This document shows, in pieces, positions 41,638 through 50,222 of a stretch of DNA of 64,000 nucleotides. Both the position numbers and the translations under genes were made by a program. The stretch spans positions 620,001 to 684,000 of the forward strand of contig CAVYYW010000014.1 in the NCBI GenBank assembly GCA_963772845.1, in the 5' to 3' direction. The notes below the pieces were generated by a model, which made no database searches, had not been told where the DNA came from, and saw only the letters and a list, made by a program, of their open reading frames with translations. The DNA comes from CAVYYW01 sp963772845 (GTDB lineage Bacteria > Bacillota > Bacilli > Bacillales > Sporolactobacillaceae). The stretch's first letter is position 1, and every line of letters begins with the position of its first letter.

Positions 41638-42204
41638 ATGGGCGTTGATCATCAAAAAATTCAGGAAGCTGTAAAAATGATAATAGAGGCGATAGGGGAA
41701 GATCCTGGCCGTGAGGGTCTAGCTGACACTCCTAAAAGAGTAGCAAGAATGTATGAAGAGGTCTTTCAGGGAATCCATCAGGACCCAGAAGAATATTTTG
41801 CTACAATATTTGGCGAAGATCATGAAGAGCTGGTGCTAGTTAAAGATATCCCATTCTATTCGATGTGCGAGCATCATCTCGTTCCGTTTTACGGGAAAGC
41901 GCATGTAGGATATATCCCTCGAGGCGGCAGAGTGACCGGGCTGAGCAAACTGGCAAGAGCTGTAGAAGCTGTTTCAAGACGGCCCCAGCTTCAGGAAAGA
42001 ATCACTTCTACGGTGGCGGATTCATTAGTGAAAACGCTGGATCCGCATGGCGTTATAGTTGTCGTGGAGGCAGAGCATATGTGCATGACAATGCGCGGAG
42101 TAAACAAACCGGGGAGCAAAACAATTACTTCTGCAGTAAGAGGTATATTTCAAAACGATTCATCTGCGCGGTCAGAAGCAATGATGCTGATTCAAAGACA
42201 ATAG
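41638..42204 (+). CDS. folE: GTP cyclohydrolase I (FolE, MtrA)
   Basis: 188 aa enzyme converting GTP to dihydroneopterin triphosphate, the first step of folate synthesis. The zinc/active-site motif SMCEHHLVPFYG lies near residue 77 and the second Cys in EAEHMCMTMRG near 148, with PGREGLADTPKRVARM at the N-terminal helix. ATG 41638 follows CGGAGGAAAAGG; the frame further upstream runs into repeat R2 and is not coding. With mtrB 19 nt downstream it forms the mtr operon. Confidence 0.97.
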   Translation: MGVDHQKIQEAVKMIIEAIGEDPGREGLADTPKRVARMYEEVFQGIHQDPEEYFATIFGEDHEELVLVKDIPFYSMCEHHLVPFYGKAHVGYIPRGGRVTGLSKLARAVEAVSRRPQLQERITSTVADSLVKTLDPHGVIVVVEAEHMCMTMRGVNKPGSKTITSAVRGIFQNDSSARSEAMMLIQRQ

Positions 42205-42223
42205 CAATAAAGGGGGGCTTTTT

Positions 42224-42448
42224 ATGAGTGAATCTAAAGAATATAATGATTTTTTCGTTATTAAAGCTGAAGAAAATGGTGTGAACGTTATTGGATTGAC
42301 TAGGGGCTCAGATACACGGTTTCACCATTCTGAAAAGCTTGATAAAGGCGAAGTCATGATTGCTCAATTTACAGAGCATACTTCGGCAGTAAAGGTTCGC
42401 GGCAAGGCAACAATTCAAACGAAACATGGAGAAATGAAGTCTGAATAA
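42224..42448 (+). CDS. mtrB: TRAP, trp RNA-binding attenuation protein (MtrB)
   Basis: 74 aa subunit of the 11-mer ring that binds tryptophan and then wraps RNA bearing repeated GAG/UAG triplets. It has the key RNA-contacting Lys/Arg residues (EKLDKGE and KVRGKATI) and the tryptophan-pocket segment (FTEHTSAVKVRG). Its target is visible in this window ahead of trpD (48942-49107). Ribosome site AAAGGGGGG precedes ATG. The stop overlaps the terminator. Confidence 0.96.
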   Translation: MSESKEYNDFFVIKAEENGVNVIGLTRGSDTRFHHSEKLDKGEVMIAQFTEHTSAVKVRGKATIQTKHGEMKSE

Positions 42449-42475
42449 AGCAGGATTCCCTGCTTTATTTTTATA
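42444..42475 (+). terminator. Terminator after folE-mtrB
   Basis: AATAAAGCAGG at 42444-42454 pairs with CCTGCTTTATT at 42459-42469, an 11-bp perfect stem followed by TTTATATTTTT. Confidence 0.9.
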
Positions 42476-42646
42476 TTTTTCCACAGGGTCAGCCGCCTGG
42501 TTTATTAATGGATGAGTGCTTGAACCGCTCCGGCTTTAATGTCATCTATGGAGTGTGCTATAATAAGCTAAGATCGTTAACGGAATAAATAACTTTAAAT
42601 TTTACGAATGACTACATAGACTATGAATGATTTTTGGGGGCTCATT

Positions 42647-43426
42647 ATGACTACCTATGAGGAGATCGAAACACTCCATTCTAAAGTAAAAAAAGTGGTG
42701 CATCACCCTTACCTTGAACGTTTTCTCACCAGCCCCGAAATAGACAGGGATTTAGTTAGTGTTTACCATGCCGTTTTTCGTACGAAGACTCCGGAAAACT
42801 GGCTTGGCAATGCTGCGAGCGCGATCTTGGTACATGTTGCTCTGGATACGCATGAAACAGTTACGACTGGAAATCTTGATACTACTGAAGCTCGGCAGCA
42901 AAGACAGCTGACAGTACTTTCAGGAGATTATTACAGCAGCTTGTATTACTATCTACTCTCCCAAATAGGAAATATAAAGCTGATCAAAGCTCTCGCTAAA
43001 GGCATTCAGTCCTTCAATAATGCAAAAATGTACCTGTTTGGAAAAAGAGTTCATAATTGGCGTGATACATTCACCTACTTATATCAAATTGAAACAGCTC
43101 TGTTTTCCCACATGGCAGAAGGATTAGGATTGAAAAAATGGGAAAAGTCTGTTGGCAATTTACTATATTTAAAACGATTGTTATTGGAACAGTCTGCTTT
43201 TTTAAATAAAAAAGCAGAAAAGAGTTATTTTAACGTGCTGTTTGACAGCAAAGAGGATTTAATAAACGGAGCAGCAGCGGCGATTGAGGGAGAGATCAGA
43301 AGAGTGGAGAATGAACTGCGGGGATTGATTCCAGTTCTTACATCTAAATCTACGCTTCTGGAACAGTTCTTGAATCAGTCTTTCCATCATCACTTTCAGC
43401 CGATCGACCACGCAGAGGAAGGTTAA
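42647..43426 (+). CDS. hepS: Heptaprenyl diphosphate synthase component I (HepS)
   Basis: 259 aa regulatory subunit that with HepT makes the C35 menaquinone side chain. It is recognised by HepS patterns (VHVALDTHETVTTG, RQLTVLSGDYYSSLYYYLLS) and by the hepS-menG-hepT order. ATG 42647 has GGGGG 6 nt upstream and the family N-terminus; the frame from 42623 is less likely. Separated from mtrB by a terminator, so probably its own operon with menG and hepT. Confidence 0.9.
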   Translation: MTTYEEIETLHSKVKKVVHHPYLERFLTSPEIDRDLVSVYHAVFRTKTPENWLGNAASAILVHVALDTHETVTTGNLDTTEARQQRQLTVLSGDYYSSLYYYLLSQIGNIKLIKALAKGIQSFNNAKMYLFGKRVHNWRDTFTYLYQIETALFSHMAEGLGLKKWEKSVGNLLYLKRLLLEQSAFLNKKAEKSYFNVLFDSKEDLINGAAAAIEGEIRRVENELRGLIPVLTSKSTLLEQFLNQSFHHHFQPIDHAEEG

Positions 43427-43428
43427 CC

Positions 43429-44145
43429 ATGGATCAAACGAAGCATGAAAAAGTTCACGATGTATTTCAGAAAATTTACAAAAAATATGATTTCATGAAT
43501 TCTTTGATCAGCTTTAACAGGCATAAAGCATGGAGAAAAGACACCATGAAAATGATGAATGTAAAAAAAGGATCGAATGCACTGGATGTCTGTTGCGGTA
43601 CGGGAGACTGGACGATTACAATGGCAGAGGCTGTTGGCAGCAACGGGAAAGCAATTGGTCTTGACTTCAGCGAAAACATGTTGAAAGTTGCGGATCATAA
43701 AAAAGAAGAGACCACCTGTTCAAATATTCGATTTGATCATGGAGATGCAATGGCTCTGCCATACGACGACGCTTCATTTGATTATGTGACGATTGGTTTT
43801 GGTTTAAGAAATGTACCGGACTATTTGGCAGTGCTGAAAGAAATGTACAGGGTGCTTAAGCCTGGAGGAATGGTTGTGTGTCTGGAAACGTCACAACCGA
43901 CATTGCCTGTCTATACACAGCTGTATTTCTTTTATTTTAAACGTATTATGCCTGTATTAGGGAAAATGTTTGCCGGAAGCTATGATGAGTATGTGTGGCT
44001 TAATGAATCCACTCAAAACTTCCCTGATAAGCAGACACTAGCTGGACTTTTTAAAGAAGCCGGCTTCGATAAAATCAAAATAAAATCATTTATGGGCGGC
44101 ATTGCCTGTGTACATCAGGGTAAAAAGCCTGGATATGAGTTTTAG
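43429..44145 (+). CDS. menG: Demethylmenaquinone methyltransferase (MenG/UbiE)
   Basis: 238 aa SAM-dependent methyltransferase for the last step of menaquinone synthesis. Motif I LDVCCGTGDWT near residue 47, GLDFSENML near 75, then the UbiE signatures VTIGFGLRNVPDYL and LKPGGMVVCLETSQP are present. ATG 43429 is 2 nt after the hepS stop, with its ribosome site inside the end of hepS. Confidence 0.96.
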   Translation: MDQTKHEKVHDVFQKIYKKYDFMNSLISFNRHKAWRKDTMKMMNVKKGSNALDVCCGTGDWTITMAEAVGSNGKAIGLDFSENMLKVADHKKEETTCSNIRFDHGDAMALPYDDASFDYVTIGFGLRNVPDYLAVLKEMYRVLKPGGMVVCLETSQPTLPVYTQLYFFYFKRIMPVLGKMFAGSYDEYVWLNESTQNFPDKQTLAGLFKEAGFDKIKIKSFMGGIACVHQGKKPGYEF

Positions 44146-44160
44146 ATAAAGGTGAATCGG

Positions 44161-45129
44161 ATGAGTTTAGTTAGAATTTATAAAGAACTAAAAAAAGACC
44201 TCAATGATATTGAACGGCAGCTCGAAAAGACGATTGAGGCTGATCATCCTGTTCTTTTTAAAGCAGCTGATGATCTTTTGAAAGCAGGAGGGAAGCGGAT
44301 TCGCCCTGTTCTTGTCCTGCTTGCCTCCCAATACGGAGATGAAGCACCTTTAGCAAACAGGCATGTGGCCGTATCACTTGAGTTGATCCACATGGCTTCT
44401 CTCGTTCATGATGACGTTATTGACAACGCAGAACTTAGAAGAGGCAAAAAAACGGTTAAGGCCAAGTATGATAACCGAGTGGCAATGTTCACTGGTGATT
44501 ATATTTTTGCACGTTCAATTGATCTTATGACAGAGCTCGAGAATCCTGAGATACATAAACAGCTGTCATGGGGGATTATGGAGATGAGTCTCGGTGAGAT
44601 TGAGCAAATTAAAGATTTGTTTGACCTGGACCAGAATCTCAGAACATATCTCCGCAGAATTAAAAGAAAAACGGCATTACTAATGGCCCTTAGCTGTGAA
44701 CTTGGTGCGCTTGCCTCTGGTGCTTCACGCAGTGTTTCTAGAAAACTTTTTTATTTTGGCTATTTTTTAGGAATGTCATATCAGATTACCGATGATATTC
44801 TTGACTTTGTTGGAACTGAGAAACAGCTCGGTAAGCCGGCTGGAAGTGATCTCAAGCAGGGGAATGTGACGCTTCCTACGCTGATTGCTATTCACAAAGA
44901 TCATGATTTAAAGCGAACGATTGCAAAAAAAATTGCCCAAAGTGACAATTCTGGAGATTGGGAACGTGTTATTAACAAAATCCGTGTATCTTCTGCGATC
45001 CAGTCTTCTCAAAAGCTTAGTGATATCTATTTAAAAAAGGCGTACAAGGTCCTTGATAAGCTGCCTCAAAATAAGCCTACAGAATCGTTTCGTGTTATTG
45101 CGGATTACATCGGGGCACGGAAATATTAG
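44161..45129 (+). CDS. hepT: Heptaprenyl diphosphate synthase component II (HepT)
   Basis: 322 aa trans-prenyltransferase, the catalytic subunit. The first Asp-rich motif is LVHDDVIDNAELRRG near residue 80 and the second is QITDDILDFVG near 208, with GGKRIRP at the allylic-substrate region. ATG 44161 (MSLVRIY) is chosen with AAAGGTGA 7 nt upstream; GTG 44152 is possible. Closes the hepS-menG-hepT operon. Confidence 0.95.
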   Translation: MSLVRIYKELKKDLNDIERQLEKTIEADHPVLFKAADDLLKAGGKRIRPVLVLLASQYGDEAPLANRHVAVSLELIHMASLVHDDVIDNAELRRGKKTVKAKYDNRVAMFTGDYIFARSIDLMTELENPEIHKQLSWGIMEMSLGEIEQIKDLFDLDQNLRTYLRRIKRKTALLMALSCELGALASGASRSVSRKLFYFGYFLGMSYQITDDILDFVGTEKQLGKPAGSDLKQGNVTLPTLIAIHKDHDLKRTIAKKIAQSDNSGDWERVINKIRVSSAIQSSQKLSDIYLKKAYKVLDKLPQNKPTESFRVIADYIGARKY

Positions 45130-45130
45130 A

Positions 45131-45159
45131 TTGTCATAAATCATAATTTTTGGTAAACT
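45131..45159 (+). promoter_or_regulatory. Likely ndk promoter (extended -10)
   Basis: TTGTCA at 45131-45136 and TAAACT at 45154-45159 with 17 nt between, and TGG directly before the -10 giving an extended element. Confidence 0.5.
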
Positions 45160-45189
45160 AAAATCTGTGTGTTAGTTAATGTACATACA

Positions 45190-45205
45190 ATGTATGCGCA
45201 TACAT
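45190..45205. promoter_or_regulatory. 16-bp perfect palindrome in the ndk leader
   Basis: ATGTATGC-GCATACAT with no central gap, about 30 nt downstream of the likely ndk -10 and 52 nt before the start. The form suits a dimeric DNA-binding protein; no known operator is recognised. Confidence 0.45.
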
Positions 45206-45257
45206 GTTTTGAGTAAGATTAACAAAATCAAATAGAGAAGAAGGAAGTGGAGAGTAC

Positions 45258-45701
45258 ATGGAAAAGACATTTCTAATGGTTAAGCCAGATGGTGTGCAGC
45301 GCAATTTAATTGGTGAGGTTGTCAATCGGTTTGAATCAAAAGGTTTTAAGTTGGCTGGGGCTAAATTAATGAACATTTCTCAAGAACTTGCCGAAACGCA
45401 TTACAGTGAGCATAAAGAAAGACCTTTCTTTCGCGACTTAGTGAGTTTCATCACTTCTGGCCCTGTTTTTGCAATGGTTTGGGAAGGTGAAAATGTGATC
45501 AGTCAGGCGCGTGGAATGATGGGCGCAACAAACCCTGTCGATGCCGCTCCTGGAACAATACGTGGTGATTTTGCTGTACAGGTCAGCCAGAATATTATCC
45601 ATGGCTCTGATTCACCAGATAGTGCAGAACGTGAAGTGTCTCTGTTTTTTGACGAGTCTGAGCTCGTTTCCTACAATAAAGAAATCAGCAAATGGATCTG
45701 A
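45258..45701 (+). CDS. ndk: Nucleoside diphosphate kinase
   Basis: 147 aa enzyme exchanging the gamma-phosphate between nucleoside tri- and diphosphates. The catalytic His is in NIIHGSDS near residue 115; KPDGVQRN near the N-terminus and RGDFAVQ are also present. Its location between hepT and cheR matches B. subtilis. AAGAAGGAAG precedes ATG. Confidence 0.97.
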   Translation: MEKTFLMVKPDGVQRNLIGEVVNRFESKGFKLAGAKLMNISQELAETHYSEHKERPFFRDLVSFITSGPVFAMVWEGENVISQARGMMGATNPVDAAPGTIRGDFAVQVSQNIIHGSDSPDSAEREVSLFFDESELVSYNKEISKWI

Positions 45702-45727
45702 TTTAAATTACATTATAAGACTTGCAG

Positions 45728-45760
45728 AAGGCCAGCTTTTTAAAAAGCTGGTCTTTTTAT
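45728..45760 (+). terminator. Terminator after ndk
   Basis: GGCCAGCTTTTT and AAAAAGCTGGTC pair over 45730-45753 with T-rich tail TTTTT. Confidence 0.85.
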
Positions 45761-45832
45761 GTGGAATTTTGTACACTTTTCCCGAAAAATCATGTAAGCT
45801 AAAGAAATTAAACGATGGCTGGGGGAGCTAGA

Positions 45833-46651
45833 ATGTCTCAGGATTATGAATTATTTAAAAAAAAGTGGCACGAACTTACGGGAATAAATCTCTCGTTGTA
45901 TAAAGAAGAACAAATGAAAAGGCGCCTGAACACACTGCGATTAAAGAGAGAAATGCCCTCTTTTGATGCATATTTCCAGCTCCTTCTTTCTTCGGAAACT
46001 TTATTTTCAGAATGTCTTGACCGTATTACTATTAATGTGACAGAATTTTATCGAAACCGGCCTAGATGGAATGTCTTAGAGGAGCAGCTTCTCCCGCAGC
46101 TAATAGAGGGACGTAAACGTTCAGGGCGTCCCCTGACAGTCTGGAGTGCAGCGTGTTCCTCCGGCGAGGAACCTTATACATTAGCTTTTTTACTCTCAAA
46201 ATATTTAGCACCTAAAGATTTTATTATTTACGCAACTGATATTGATCAAAACATTCTCCTGCAGGCTAAACAAGCGGCGTATCATGAAAGGTCGCTGGTA
46301 AATCTTTCTGAGGCAGAGCGAAAAACGTATTTTACTAAACAGCAAGCGCTGTACGTATTAAAAGATGAATTTAAGCAGTCGATTCGTTTTAAACATCATA
46401 ATTTACTTAAGGATCGAAAGCCTGCGGATTGCGATTTGATTGTATGTCGCAACGTACTGATTTATTTTACAGACGAAGCGAAATCGCTTATTTACCGAAA
46501 TTTCAGTGAGGCGCTCACTCAAGATGGCGTTCTTTTTGTAGGAAGTACAGAACAAATATTTAGGCCGGAGCAATATGAGCTCAGGGCTGTTGAAACATTT
46601 TTTTATGGAAAAACCCCTGTTTTAACGGGAAAACATCAAAAGGTCAGGTGA
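45833..46651 (+). CDS. cheR: Chemotaxis protein methyltransferase (CheR)
   Basis: 272 aa SAM-dependent methyltransferase acting on Glu residues of chemoreceptors. N-terminal helical domain (about 1-70) with MKRRL and NVTEFYRN, then the Rossmann domain with WSAACSSGEEPYTLA near 105 and the CRNVLIYF motif near 210. Start ATG 45833 follows GGGGGAG. It lies upstream of aroC, as in B. subtilis, and overlaps the possible GTG of aroC. It supports a motile organism, as does motI. Confidence 0.95.
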   Translation: MSQDYELFKKKWHELTGINLSLYKEEQMKRRLNTLRLKREMPSFDAYFQLLLSSETLFSECLDRITINVTEFYRNRPRWNVLEEQLLPQLIEGRKRSGRPLTVWSAACSSGEEPYTLAFLLSKYLAPKDFIIYATDIDQNILLQAKQAAYHERSLVNLSEAERKTYFTKQQALYVLKDEFKQSIRFKHHNLLKDRKPADCDLIVCRNVLIYFTDEAKSLIYRNFSEALTQDGVLFVGSTEQIFRPEQYELRAVETFFYGKTPVLTGKHQKVR

Positions 46652-46656
46652 TAAGC

Positions 46657-47826
46657 ATGATAAGATTTCTTACAGCAGGAGAATCACACGGGAAACAGTT
46701 AACAACAATTTTAGAAGGTATGCCCGCAGGATTAACAATTGATCAGTCTAAAATAAACAGCGAACTGGCTAGAAGACAGAAGGGTTATGGTCGAGGCAGA
46801 CGGATGAAAATTGAAACGGATAAAGTTCAGATTCTTTCTGGTGTCAGACATGGTGTCACAACTGGCGCACCAATTACTCTTGTCGTCGAAAATAAAGACT
46901 GGAAAAACTGGGAAGAAATCATGTCTCCTGAACCGCTTGCTGACGGGGAAACTGTGAAAAAAAGAGTCACACGCGCAAGACCTGGTCATGCTGATCTAAA
47001 CGGAGCACTTAAGTATGGTCATCGGGACATGAGGGATGTACTGGAAAGATCTTCAGCAAGAGAAACAGCGGTCAGAGTTGTGGTTGGAGCCATAGCGAAG
47101 CAATTTCTGGCTTGTTTCGATGTTGAAATTGCAGGAAGAGTGCTGCAAATAGGTTCTGTAAGGGATCAAGAAGAAGTGAACGTTTCTTTAAAAGAAATTC
47201 AGGAACGAACAGAAGCTTCACCGGTTAGGTGTTTGTCCCCAAATGCTGAGTCATCAATGATCCAGGCTATTGATGACGCCAAGGAAAATGGTGATTCACT
47301 TGGCGGGATTGTTGAGGTAACGGCTGTAGGATTGCCGGCAGGATTGGGAAGTCATGTGCATTATGACCGTAAGCTGGATGCAAAAATTGCTATGGCAGTG
47401 ACAAGCATTAATGCATTTAAAGGCGTAGAGTTCGGGCTAGGGTTTAAAATGGCTGAACTTCCAGGCAGTCAGGTTCATGATGAAATTTTTCACGATAGCG
47501 AAAAAGGCTTTTATCGGGAATCGAATCGTCTGGGTGGCTTTGAGGGCGGCATGTCCACAGGAATGCCAGTGGTTGTTCGAGGGATTATGAAACCCATCCC
47601 GACGCTCTATAAACCACTAAGAAGTGTGGATATTGAGACAAAAGAACCTTACAAAGCGAGTATAGAAAGATCCGACAACTGCGCTGTTCCAGCGGCAAGT
47701 GTTGTTTGTGAACATGTCGTTGCTTTTGAGCTCGCTAAAGCTATGCTTGAAAAGTTTCCTGGGGATCAGATGAAAGAAACGATTCAGGCATACACATTTT
47801 CTAAAAATCAAATGCAGGAATTTTAA
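46657..47826 (+). CDS. aroC: Chorismate synthase (AroC; aroF in B. subtilis)
   Basis: 389 aa FMN-dependent enzyme making chorismate from EPSP. The signatures GESHGKQL at the N-terminus, GYGRGRRM near 47, RPGHADLNG near 110 and the RSSARETA motif near 130 are present. ATG 46657 (MIRFLTAGESHG) is used. First gene of the aromatic supraoperon; the aroB start overlaps its stop by 1 nt. Confidence 0.97.
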   Translation: MIRFLTAGESHGKQLTTILEGMPAGLTIDQSKINSELARRQKGYGRGRRMKIETDKVQILSGVRHGVTTGAPITLVVENKDWKNWEEIMSPEPLADGETVKKRVTRARPGHADLNGALKYGHRDMRDVLERSSARETAVRVVVGAIAKQFLACFDVEIAGRVLQIGSVRDQEEVNVSLKEIQERTEASPVRCLSPNAESSMIQAIDDAKENGDSLGGIVEVTAVGLPAGLGSHVHYDRKLDAKIAMAVTSINAFKGVEFGLGFKMAELPGSQVHDEIFHDSEKGFYRESNRLGGFEGGMSTGMPVVVRGIMKPIPTLYKPLRSVDIETKEPYKASIERSDNCAVPAASVVCEHVVAFELAKAMLEKFPGDQMKETIQAYTFSKNQMQEF

Positions 47827-48917
47827 TGATTATGGGCTCTTTAACTATTAAAACCAGCGGTCAGAATTACCGGGTTTACACAGAAAGCGGCATTCGCCGC
47901 AGAGTCCTGGAATATTTCCCTAAAGAATATAGCGCCTATTATGTCATTACGGATGATAATGTAAATGAACGATATGGTCAGGATCTGATTAGGGCTCTCA
48001 CTGATAAAAAAACATATATTTTTTCAATACAGCCTGGTGAAGGGTCAAAATCCTTTGCGGTTTATCACGCTGTCATGACGGATATGCTCGAAAAGCAGCT
48101 GGACAGATCATGCTGTGTGATTGCTTTCGGAGGCGGCGTTGTCGGTGACTTGTCCGGGTTTGTCGCAGCCACTTTTTTAAGAGGTGTTGATTATGTTCAG
48201 ATTCCGACAACTCTTTTAGCTCATGACAGCAGTGTTGGTGGTAAAGTAGCTATAAATCATGAACTCGGTAAAAATCTTATTGGTGCCTTTTATCAGCCAT
48301 CAGCCGTATTATATGATACAGAGTGCTTAACGACTCTTTCTGCCCGTGAATGGCGGTCGGGATTTGCTGAGTTGATTAAACATGCGGTCATCAGCTCTGA
48401 AGCTTTCCTGTCTGATCTCATGGCGGCAGTCCCAGAGGGTGAAGCTATGAATGCGAAGAATGTGAGCCCATTTTTGCTGCGTGGTATTCAGGTAAAGGCA
48501 GAAATCGTCGAGCAGGATGAAAGAGAGAAAGGCTTACGCATGCATCTAAACTTCGGACACACATTAGGGCATGCTTTAGAGAAGTTAACCGGATTTGGGA
48601 AGATCACTCATGGTGAAGGGGTAATAATAGGCATGCTTTTTGCGCTGTTTATCAGCCGACAGAAGGGTGCAGACATCGAAACAGATAACTTAACCAAGTG
48701 GCTAGAGAATCTCGGCTATACGCTATCTGTTCCTAGTTATTTGACAGCAGATCAGTGTGTAGAAACTATGTTCTATGATAAAAAGAAAAAGAGCGGACAT
48801 ATTCAATTCATTTTATTGACTGGTATTGGGAAACCCTATTATGAGGTGCTTTCAAGACAAGAGCTTAAATCATATTTCACCAAATTTGTGGAACAGTCCA
48901 GTAATGTTGACAATTGA
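47826..48917 (+). CDS. aroB: 3-dehydroquinate synthase (AroB)
   Basis: 363 aa NAD- and metal-dependent enzyme of the shikimate pathway. The signature run GGGVVGDLSGFVAATFLRG near 100, the PTTLLAHDSSVGGK motif and the metal-binding NFGHTLGHALE near 245 are intact. The trp promoter -35 lies in its last codons. In B. subtilis aroH follows, but no aroH frame exists here. Confidence 0.97.
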   Translation: MIMGSLTIKTSGQNYRVYTESGIRRRVLEYFPKEYSAYYVITDDNVNERYGQDLIRALTDKKTYIFSIQPGEGSKSFAVYHAVMTDMLEKQLDRSCCVIAFGGGVVGDLSGFVAATFLRGVDYVQIPTTLLAHDSSVGGKVAINHELGKNLIGAFYQPSAVLYDTECLTTLSAREWRSGFAELIKHAVISSEAFLSDLMAAVPEGEAMNAKNVSPFLLRGIQVKAEIVEQDEREKGLRMHLNFGHTLGHALEKLTGFGKITHGEGVIIGMLFALFISRQKGADIETDNLTKWLENLGYTLSVPSYLTADQCVETMFYDKKKKSGHIQFILLTGIGKPYYEVLSRQELKSYFTKFVEQSSNVDN

Positions 48918-48935
48918 GTCAGTGTTCGTTATTAT
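48907..48935 (+). promoter_or_regulatory. trp operon promoter
   Basis: Perfect -35 TTGACA at 48907-48912 and TATTAT at 48930-48935 with 17 nt between. The -35 overlaps the end of aroB. Transcription would start near 48942. Confidence 0.75.
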
Positions 48936-48941
48936 TTTAAC

Positions 48942-49107
48942 CATTAAAGTTGAGCAGAGAGAACAGATTAGATATATTACTTGAATGATTAGAAATTAGA
49001 AACATAGATAGAAATAAGAGTTGAGTCGAGTCCAGAATAGCAAGTTGAGCAGAGGTGAGCCAGGGTACAATTTTTAACCCGCAGGCTTTTTCAGCTACGG
49101 GTTTTTT
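48942..49107 (+). promoter_or_regulatory. TRAP-regulated trp attenuator leader
   Basis: About fourteen GAG or TAG triplets between 48952 and 49059 (GAG at 48952, 48957, 49018, 49023, 49028, 49047, 49052, 49057; TAG at 48969, 48990, 48997, 49005, 49009, 49038), many 2 nt apart, form a TRAP binding site. The last GAG overlaps the antiterminator 5' arm (AGCC-a-GGGT, 49058-49066), which pairs with ACCC-gca-GGCT at 49077-49087. The terminator uses the same bases: AACCCG at 49076-49081 with CGGGTT at 49098-49103, then TTTT. So TRAP bound to tryptophan blocks the antiterminator and stops transcription. From there to trpD (49108-49202) there is no gene, only a CTAAGG/CCTTAG hairpin (49163-49188) abutting the trpD ribosome site. 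Confidence 0.9.
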
Positions 49108-49202
49108 GTGCATCCATTTTTTACCCCATACCAACCCTCGAGCCGTTTCTCACTCACTCTTACTAAGGAACTTATTTTATAACCTTAGAGGAGGAAATTT
49201 CA

Positions 49203-50222
49203 GTGAAACAATTTTTAACCCCCATTATGGAAGGTAAGACCCTTACGATTCAGCAATCACGAGATGCAATGGATCTGATAATGAAAGGCGAAGCTTCAGA
49301 ATCAGAATTGGCAAGTTTGCTAAGTCTTCTCCGGTTTAGAGGAGAAACTGCAGACGAATTAACCGGTTTTGTTCTTTCAATGAGAGAGCATGCTTTAAAA
49401 ATTGACGGCTTTTCTCATGCGATAGACACTTGCGGAACCGGCGGAGACCAAGCCTCAACCTACAATATCTCAACGGCTTCAGCCATTTTACTTTCTGCTG
49501 CAGGTGTTACAGTTGCAAAGCATGGCAACCGAGCTGTCTCTTCAAAAAGCGGAAGTGCAGATGTTCTTGAGGTTTTAGGCATATCAACAGAGTCAACTCC
49601 TGATCATGCGGTTAAGTCCTTAAATGACTACAATATGTGCTTTTTATATGCACCTCATTATCATCAGTCAATGAGGCATGCGATGTCAGTTAGAAAATCC
49701 CTTGGCTTCCGAACCGCATTCAACTATTTGGGGCCATTAATTAACCCTGTTCAGTGTAAACGCCAGGTAATAGGTGTTTCTGATGAAGGGATAGCCCTAA
49801 AAATAGCAAAGTCTTTAAAGGCGTTGGGTATGGAAAGAGCGCTTGTGGTCACTGGGGCTGGCGGGCTTGATGAACTATCCGTTCATGGTCCAAGCAAGGT
49901 CATTGAACTTAACGGCGGTCGTCTAACCACCTCGATCATTCGTCCAGAAGACTTTTCTATGGAGGAAGGCAAGCTTGAAAATCTGCAAGTAAAGAATGCC
50001 TATGAAAGTGCTGATAAAATACAAGCCATTTTCCAATTGAGTGGAGATGCAGATAGTACAAATACCTTACTCTTAAATGCAGCGGCAGGTTTTTATATAT
50101 CGGGGAACGCTAAAAGTCTTCAGGAGGGTGTGGAGTGTGCGAAAGAGACATTAAATAATGGCACTGCCATTCAACAACTAGAAAAATTGAGGGAGAAAAA
50201 GGAGGTTTGTTATCATGCTTGA
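49203..50222 (+). CDS. trpD: Anthranilate phosphoribosyltransferase (TrpD)
   Basis: 339 aa enzyme joining anthranilate to PRPP. The PRPP-binding motif DTCGTGGD is near residue 80, followed by NISTASAIL and KHGNRAVSSKSGSADVLE near 105-123. GTG 49203 lies 6-7 nt after GAGGAGG. It is the first structural gene after the attenuator; trpE, which normally holds this place, is absent. Overlaps trpC by 8 nt. Confidence 0.97.
   Translation: MKQFLTPIMEGKTLTIQQSRDAMDLIMKGEASESELASLLSLLRFRGETADELTGFVLSMREHALKIDGFSHAIDTCGTGGDQASTYNISTASAILLSAAGVTVAKHGNRAVSSKSGSADVLEVLGISTESTPDHAVKSLNDYNMCFLYAPHYHQSMRHAMSVRKSLGFRTAFNYLGPLINPVQCKRQVIGVSDEGIALKIAKSLKALGMERALVVTGAGGLDELSVHGPSKVIELNGGRLTTSIIRPEDFSMEEGKLENLQVKNAYESADKIQAIFQLSGDADSTNTLLLNAAAGFYISGNAKSLQEGVECAKETLNNGTAIQQLEKLREKKEVCYHA

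Noticed and set aside
49108..49202. Remnant of trpE between attenuator and trpD
   Set aside because: I translated the 95 bp and saw nothing resembling anthranilate synthase in any frame.
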